A stretch of 64,000 nt of DNA from Allokutzneria oryzae (GTDB lineage Bacteria; Actinomycetota; Actinomycetes; Mycobacteriales; Pseudonocardiaceae): NCBI RefSeq assembly GCF_042429765.1, contig NZ_JBHLZU010000007.1:139660-203659 (forward strand), in the 5' to 3' direction. Every line of letters starts with the position of its first letter. Position 1 is the stretch's first letter. Of the stretch, positions 59,301 through 64,000 are shown one piece after another. The position numbers and the translations under genes were made by a program. The notes under the pieces are model-generated. The model made no database searches and had not been told where the DNA came from. It was given only the letters and a program-made list of their open reading frames with translations.

Positions 59301-62300
59301 CCGATACCAGTACCCTGCGTCCAACTCCGAAGTGTCGATCTTGGCGGCTGTCACCGTGGAATAGAACGGGATCTCCGACGAACGCGGGCGAATCGGCGCG
59401 AGAACCCGCGCCAGCTCGTCCTCGATCTCCTCCACATGCGCGGAATGCGACGCGTAGTCCACCGGGATCACCCTGGCGCGGATGCCGTCGGCCTCGCACT
59501 GCTTGACGAGGACCTCCAGCGCGGCCGGATCACCCGACACCACGGTCGAGTTCGGCCCGTTGACCGCCGCGACCGACAGCCCCTGGGGAAGGTCCAGGTC
59601 AGTGGCGGCGACGGACACCATGCCACCCTTGCCCGACAGAGCCAGGATCGCCTTGCTCCGCAGGGCAACCACCAGCGCAGCGTCCTCAAGGGACAGCGCC
59701 CCGGAGACCGCCGCCGCGGCGATCTCACCCTGCGAGTGACCGACGACCGCAGCAGGCTCGACGCCGTAAGAACGCCACAAAGCAGCGAGGGAGACCATCA
59801 CCGCCCACAGCACGGGCTGCACAACGTCCACCCGCTCAAGCGGACCGGTCAACTCCTCGAACAAGTCCCACTCGACGTGCGGAGCAAGGGCGGAAGCACA
59901 CGCGGCCATCGACTCCGCGAACACCGGCTCCGACAGCAGCTCCACGGCCATGCCGGACCACTGCGACCCCTGACCCGGGAACACGAACACCGGGCGATCG
60001 CTGGTGGCAGTTCCCAGCACCGCGTTGGGCGCGGGCAGACCGGCCGCGATCGCGGCGAGCCCGGCGCGCAGCTCAGCACGGCCGCCGACCACCACAGCCC
60101 GGTGGTCGAAGGCGGTGCGGCTGGTGACCAGGGAGAAGCCCACATCGGCCGGGCTGTCGTCCACAAGGGACAGCAGCTGCTCCGCGCGGGCGCGCACGGC
60201 ATCGACGGTCCGGCCGGACAGCACCCACGGGACCACCCGCGCGTCGGTACCGGCTTCGGCAGGTTCCTCGGCGGCGGGCTCCTCGATGATCACGTGAGCG
60301 TTCGTGCCACTGATGCCGAAGGACGACACACCGGCGCGGCGCGGGCGGTCGCCGCGCGGCCACGGCTGCGGCTCGGTGAGCAGTGACACCGACCCGGCCG
60401 ACCAGTCGATCTTCGTGGACGGCTCGTCGATGTGCAGTGTCCGCGGCAGCACACCGTGCCGCAGCGCCAGGACCGCCTTCATGACCCCGGCGACGCCCGC
60501 GGCGGCCTGGGTGTGACCGATGTTCGACTTCAACGACCCCAGCAGCAGCGGGCGCTCCCGATCCTGCCCGTACGTGGCGATGAGCGCTTGGGCCTCGATC
60601 GGGTCGCCGAGTGTGGTGCCGGTGCCGTGCGCCTCCACCATCTCGATGTCCGAAGTGGACAGCCTGGCCGAGGCGAGCGCGGCGCGGATGACGCGCTGCT
60701 GCGACGGGCCGTTCGGCGCGGTCAGCCCGTTCGACGCGCCGTCCTGGTTGACCGCCGAGCCCTTGATGATCGCCAGCACCGGGTGCCCGTTGCGCCGTGC
60801 GTCGGAGAGCCGTTCCACCACCAGCATGCCGACACCCTCGGCCAGGGCGAACCCGTCGGCAGCCTCGGCGAACGCCTTGGACCGGCCGTCGGCTGCGAGC
60901 CCGCGCTGGCGGCTGAACTCCAGGAACATGTCCGGCGTTGACATGATCGTCACACCACCGGCCAGAGCCAGCGAGCACTCACCGTTGCGCAGGGCCTGCG
61001 CCGCGAGGTGCAGCGCCACCAACGACGACGAGCACGCGGTGTCCACCGTGACCGCCGGGCCTTCGAGCCCGAAGGTGTAGGAGACCCGGCCCGACAGCAC
61101 GCTCGCGCCGTTGCCGGTCGCCATGTAGCCGTCCAGCGTCTCCGGCGCCCCCTGGAGCAACGGGGTGTAGTGCTGGCCGTTGGTGCCCGCGAACACGCCG
61201 ACTGGCTTGCCGCGCAGGGAAACCGGGTCGATCCCGGCGCGTTCGAACGCCTCCCAGGAAGTCTCCAGCAGCAGGCGGTGCTGCGGGTCCATCGCCAGCG
61301 CCTCGCGCGGGGAGATCCCGAAGAACGCGGGCTCGAACCCGGCGACGTCAGCGAGGAACCCGCCGTGGCCGACGTAGGAGGTGCGGCTCGCCGCCGCCTC
61401 CGGATCGACCAGGTCGTCGATCCGCCAGCCCCGGTCCTCCGGGAACGGCGTGATCGCGTCCACTCCCCCGGAGATCAGCTCCCACAGCTGCTCCGGCGTG
61501 CGCACGTCGCCGGGGAACCGGCACCCCATGCCGACGATGGCGATCGGCTCGTCGGAGCCGACGACCACCGTCCGCTCCTCGGCCTGCCGCGCGCCCGCCA
61601 CCTCGGTGAGCAGGTGCCTGGCGAGCGCGGTGGCCGTCGGGTAGTCGAAGACCAGCGTCGCGGGCAGCTTGAGCCCGGTCGCCGTGGTCAGCCGGTTGCG
61701 CAGGTCCACGGCGGTCAGCGAGTCGAAGCCCAGCTCGGAGAACGCCCGCCCGGCCTCCACGGCCTCCGGCGACGCGTGCCCGAGGACAGCGGCGACCTGA
61801 GCGCGAACCAGCTCCAGCACGGTCCGTTCACGCTCGGACTCCGGAACCTCGCCGAGGCGGCGCGCCAACGGCGACCCGTCCCCCTCGGCTTCCCCTTGCG
61901 CGGCAAGCGCTTCGACCTCGGGCAGCTCGGAGATCAACCGGCTCGGTCTGGCGGCGGTGAACCCGACGGCGAACAGCTCCCAGTCCACGTCGGCGAGCGC
62001 CACGAGCGTGTCGTCGTGGTCCATCGCCTGCTGGAGCGCGGAAAGCGCCAGGTCCGGCGACATCGGCCGCAAGCCGCGGCGGCGCAGGAACTCGGTGAAC
62101 TCGTCGTTGTCGCCGCCGTCCCAGGGGCTCCACGCGACCGAGGTCGTGGGCAGGCCGCGCGAACGGCGGTGCTGCGCGAGGGCGTCGAGATAGGCGTTGC
62201 CCGCCGCGTACGCCCCCTGACGACCGCTGCCCCATACGCCGGCGACAGCGGAGAAGAACACGACCTGCCCGGGGAAGTCGCCGAGCTGGTCCACAGCACC

Positions 62301-64000
62301 GGTCTTGGCCGCGACGACGGCGGTGAACTCCTCGCCTGTCATCTCGTCGAGCGGAGCCTGGTCGAGCACGGTCGGCGCGTGGATGATCGTCGTCGGCTCG
62401 TGTTCGGCGATGAGCGGCACGAGGTCGGCGGAGGCCGCGACGGTGACAACCTGCTCGGCACCGTTGTCGGCGAGCCACTCGGCGGCACGCGCCGCCAGCG
62501 GACCGTCTCCTCCGGTCACCAGAACGGTCCCCGTGGGACGCCAGGTGCGCACCGGCTCGGTGACCTGCGCGCGCTCCAGCCGCCTGCCGAAGACACCGGT
62601 CGCGCGCACGGCGACCTGGTCCTCGTCACCGCCGAGCACAGCGGTGAGTCGCCGGACCGCGTCGTCATCCACAGTGGACGGAAGGTCCACGAGTCCGCCC
62701 CACCGCTGCGGGTGCTCCAATGCGGCGACCATGCCCAGGCCCCACACGCGCGCCTGCGCGGGGTTCTCCAGGGCCTCGGCGCGGCGCGTGGACACAGCGC
62801 CCTGGGTCACGCACCACAGCGGCGCGTCGATCCCGGCATCGCCCAGCGCCTGAAGCAGCGAGAGCGTGGGAAGCACCGATCCGTCGAGCGCGAGCAGCGA
62901 CAGCACACCGGCCGGGCTCAGGCCGCGCAGCCGCTCCGCCAGCCCTTCCCGCGTCGTGTCGGTGACGTCGATGACCTCGGCGTTCAGCGCGTCCACCCAG
63001 GGCTGCCGCCCGGAGGTGACCACGATCCAGGTGCCGTCGAGCTGCTTGGCCGGCTCGGGCAGCGACCGCCATGCGATCCGGTAGCGCCACGACTCCACAG
63101 TGGACAGCTCGCGGCGGTTGCGCCGCCACGTGGACAGCACGGGCAGCACAGCGCCGAGCGAGGAGCGGTCCTCAGTCCGGAGGGTGCGGGCGAGAGCTTC
63201 CAGGTCCTCGCCTTCGACGGCGGCCCAGAACCCCGCGTCCACGGGGTCCTCCGCGCCGGACTGACGGGTGGCGGCATTGAGCCAGAACCGCTCCCGCTGG
63301 AACGGGTAGGTGGGCAGGTCGATCCGCCGCGCCCCGGGGAAGGCCGGGGACCAGGTGACGGGGGCACCGTGCGCGTACGCCTCGGCGACCGAGGTGTGGA
63401 ACCGCTCCAGTCCGCCTTCGTCGCGGCGCAGCGACCCGACGGCGACGGCGTCCTCGGAGATCCCGGCGGTGAGCACCGGGTGCGCGCTGGTCTCGACGAA
63501 GAACCGGAAGCCCTTGTCAGTCAGCTGCGACACCGTCTCGTGGAACCGCACGGTCTGGCGCAGGTTCCGGTACCAGTACCCCGCGTCCAACTCCGAAGTG
63601 TCGATCTTCGCGGCCGTCACTGTCGAGTAGAACGGGATCTCCGATGAGCGAGGCTTGATCGGCGCGAGAACACGCGCCAACTCCTCTTCGATCTCCTCCA
63701 CATGCGCGGAATGCGACGCGTAGTCCACCGGGATCACCCGAGCACGGACACCCTCGGCCTCACACCGCTTCACCAGAGCTTCCAGAGCCGCCGGATCACC
63801 AGAAACCACCGTCGCATGAGGACCGTTCACCGCCGCGACGGAAAGACCCTCGGGAAGGTCCAGGTCAGTGGCGGCGACGGACACCATGCCGCCCTTGCCC
63901 GACAACGCGAGAATCGCCTTGCTCCGCAAAGCAACCACCAGCGCAGCGTCCTCAAGCGACAGAGCACCCGACACCGCAGCAGCCGCGATCTCACCCTGCG
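56367..64000 (-). CDS. Modular type I PKS, two modules (5' end beyond window)
   Basis: Reads leftward from outside the window; about 2540 residues visible. Order by position: AT, from just before the LSLEDAALVVAL helix (YASH, methylmalonyl), 64000-63280; degenerate KR0, about 62520-62150; ACP, Ser near 61730; KS, 61560-60280, Cys near 61034; AT (methylmalonyl), 60000-59050; DH, 58970-58350, with HxxxGxxxxP and HPALLDAAVQ; KR with LDD (B-type), 57650-57200, no ER between; ACP near 56730; C-terminal docking helices ending DDEMFELLGKEFGIS. The docking tail matches the head of the next PKS. Layout parallels DEBS2, giving a ketone then an alkene. Confidence 0.95.
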   Translation of the reverse strand, partial: QGEIAAAAVSGALSLEDAALVVALRSKAILALSGKGGMVSVAATDLDLPEGLSVAAVNGPHATVVSGDPAALEALVKRCEAEGVRARVIPVDYASHSAHVEEIEEELARVLAPIKPRSSEIPFYSTVTAAKIDTSELDAGYWYRNLRQTVRFHETVSQLTDKGFRFFVETSAHPVLTAGISEDAVAVGSLRRDEGGLERFHTSVAEAYAHGAPVTWSPAFPGARRIDLPTYPFQRERFWLNAATRQSGAEDPVDAGFWAAVEGEDLEALARTLRTEDRSSLGAVLPVLSTWRRNRRELSTVESWRYRIAWRSLPEPAKQLDGTWIVVTSGRQPWVDALNAEVIDVTDTTREGLAERLRGLSPAGVLSLLALDGSVLPTLSLLQALGDAGIDAPLWCVTQGAVSTRRAEALENPAQARVWGLGMVAALEHPQRWGGLVDLPSTVDDDAVRRLTAVLGGDEDQVAVRATGVFGRRLERAQVTEPVRTWRPTGTVLVTGGDGPLAARAAEWLADNGAEQVVTVAASADLVPLIAEHEPTTIIHAPTVLDQAPLDEMTGEEFTAVVAAKTGAVDQLGDFPGQVVFFSAVAGVWGSGRQGAYAAGNAYLDALAQHRRSRGLPTTSVAWSPWDGGDNDEFTEFLRRRGLRPMSPDLALSALQQAMDHDDTLVALADVDWELFAVGFTAARPSRLISELPEVEALAAQGEAEGDGSPLARRLGEVPESERERTVLELVRAQVAAVLGHASPEAVEAGRAFSELGFDSLTAVDLRNRLTTATGLKLPATLVFDYPTATALARHLLTEVAGARQAEERTVVVGSDEPIAIVGMGCRFPGDVRTPEQLWELISGGVDAITPFPEDRGWRIDDLVDPEAAASRTSYVGHGGFLADVAGFEPAFFGISPREALAMDPQHRLLLETSWEAFERAGIDPVSLRGKPVGVFAGTNGQHYTPLLQGAPETLDGYMATGNGASVLSGRVSYTFGLEGPAVTVDTACSSSLVALHLAAQALRNGECSLALAGGVTIMSTPDMFLEFSRQRGLAADGRSKAFAEAADGFALAEGVGMLVVERLSDARRNGHPVLAIIKGSAVNQDGASNGLTAPNGPSQQRVIRAALASARLSTSDIEMVEAHGTGTTLGDPIEAQALIATYGQDRERPLLLGSLKSNIGHTQAAAGVAGVMKAVLALRHGVLPRTLHIDEPSTKIDWSAGSVSLLTEPQPWPRGDRPRRAGVSSFGISGTNAHVIIEEPAAEEPAEAGTDARVVPWVLSGRTVDAVRARAEQLLSLVDDSPADVGFSLVTSRTAFDHRAVVVGGRAELRAGLAAIAAGLPAPNAVLGTATSDRPVFVFPGQGSQWSGMAVELLSEPVFAESMAACASALAPHVEWDLFEELTGPLERVDVVQPVLWAVMVSLAALWRSYGVEPAAVVGHSQGEIAAAAVSGALSLEDAALVVALRSKAILALSGKGGMVSVAATDLDLPQGLSVAAVNGPNSTVVSGDPAALEVLVKQCEADGIRARVIPVDYASHSAHVEEIEDELARVLAPIRPRSSEIPFYSTVTAAKIDTSELDAGYWYRNLRQTVRFHETVSQLDGLFVECSAHPVLTMGIDAPAVGSLRRDEGGLERFLLSVGEAYTLGAAVDWTGVFPGARRVDLPTYPFQRERFWLEPPTSTGDVASAGIGAAEHPLLGAVVQSPEDDSLVLTGRLALSTQPWLADHAVMGTVLLPGTAFVELAVRAGDQAGCDQVEELTLEAPLVLPERGGRQLRVTVGAPDASGRRALGVYSRPEDTAAEGIEFSGEWDRHASGVLAPASVPAAEMSWPPAGDEVELDGFYDRLADTGYGYGPAFQGLRAAWRSADAVHAEVVLPQASEASQYGVHPALLDAAVQAVGLGGFLADSEQGRLPFLWSGISLHASGASTLRVRVTPNGADSVSITATDPLGRPVVTIESLVLRPVSAEQMRAARTSYRDSLFRVEWAEVSTSDSSSRWTVLGPDVFDLGSHDDADTVLVCAQSTANTPEAVHEAARHALEAIQSQADKRIVFVTRGAVGEDVTDLANAAVWGMVRSAQAEHPDRFVLVDIDSSSSREALAAAIASGEPSVMLREGVAYAPRLARVPATETTVPATTGSALITGGTGVLGRLVARHLVAEHGVRSLVLVGRRGAEAPGIAELAEELGADVRVVACDVADRDAVAALLADIPDLGAVVHAAGVLDDGVIELMTPERLDAVLRPKVDAAWNLHELTRDRDLSMFALFSSAASTFGGAGQSNYAAANAFLDALAQHRRAAGLPGSSLAWGLWQEASGMTGHLDADRRSRMSRGGMAALSTVEALALFDAAVAGEDALVVPVRLAPTALRASAGPVPPLLRGLVRGSTRRAVDASAVPDANSLLERLGGLSEQDRDRALLDLVRSQVAAVLGHADAAVVEAGRGFTELGFDSLTAVELRNRLTTATGLRLPATLVFDYPTPAVLAGHLAESIAPAAVDTAGPVLGDLARLEAGLATLTADEDTRRRIKDRLAAVLAGLDSPAPESARDLDSATDDEMFELLGKEFGIS

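Overview
The window is high-GC DNA with GTG starts, ATGA/GTGA stop-start overlaps and several secreted or Tat-exported proteins. It reads as the chromosome of a filamentous actinobacterium. A Pseudonocardiales host (Saccharothrix/Actinosynnema/Saccharopolyspora-like) is my best guess, but nothing here fixes the genus. No rRNA, tRNA, CRISPR array, transposase or origin was seen.

Left part (1-35.3 kb): accessory genes in short operons. In order these are a SnoaL-like/DHA2 efflux pair; a luciferase-like monooxygenase; an AraC regulator; an orphan contractile-tail sheath protein; a VOC protein; a four-EF-hand protein; two alpha/beta hydrolases; a phosphotransferase; small secreted proteins; and a PadR/SnoaL/SRPBCC set. 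A carbohydrate island follows (15.2-23.0 kb): a ROK repressor, a Gfo/Idh/MocA dehydrogenase, an ABC importer lacking its ATPase, a Tat-exported PhoD phosphatase and an FN3 + PL4-like protein, all overlapping or nearly so. Next come an XRE regulator/SDR pair with a perfect operator-like palindrome, an ECF41-type sigma factor with a matching promoter in front of an NAD(P)-binding protein, an OafA-type acyltransferase, a GNAT, a TTC38-like TPR protein, an MFS pump with a TetR regulator and an operator-like repeat, and an APH(3'')-type streptomycin kinase.

Scattered through 3-31.5 kb are five copies of an asymmetric interspersed repeat. Each has a near-perfect 22-24 bp inverted repeat. The four longer copies also carry a G-rich minisatellite-like tail and a conserved far-end motif. 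This is the clearest structure in the window that ordinary gene annotation does not explain.

Right part (35.5-64 kb): one side of a macrolide gene cluster with a near-complete set of desosamine genes (DesI, DesII, DesV, DesVI, DesVII, DesVIII homologues), a DesR-like secreted beta-glucosidase, a CYP105-like P450 with its 3Fe-4S ferredoxin, and two modular PKS proteins. The visible PKS order is: [..AT(mmal)-KR0-ACP] - [KS-AT(mmal)-DH-KR-ACP] // [KS-AT(mmal)-KR-ACP] - [KS-AT(mal)-KR-ACP-TE]. This copies the 2 + 2 module layout of DEBS2/DEBS3, but with no ER in the DH-KR module and a malonyl-type AT in the last module. The carboxyl-side half of the predicted aglycone therefore has a C9 ketone, 8-methyl, a C6=C7 alkene with 6-methyl, a C5 hydroxyl for desosamine, 4-methyl, a C3 hydroxyl and an unmethylated C2. 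The loading side, DesIII/DesIV functions, a protecting macrolide glucosyltransferase and any rRNA methylase are not in the window; the PKS continues past the right edge.
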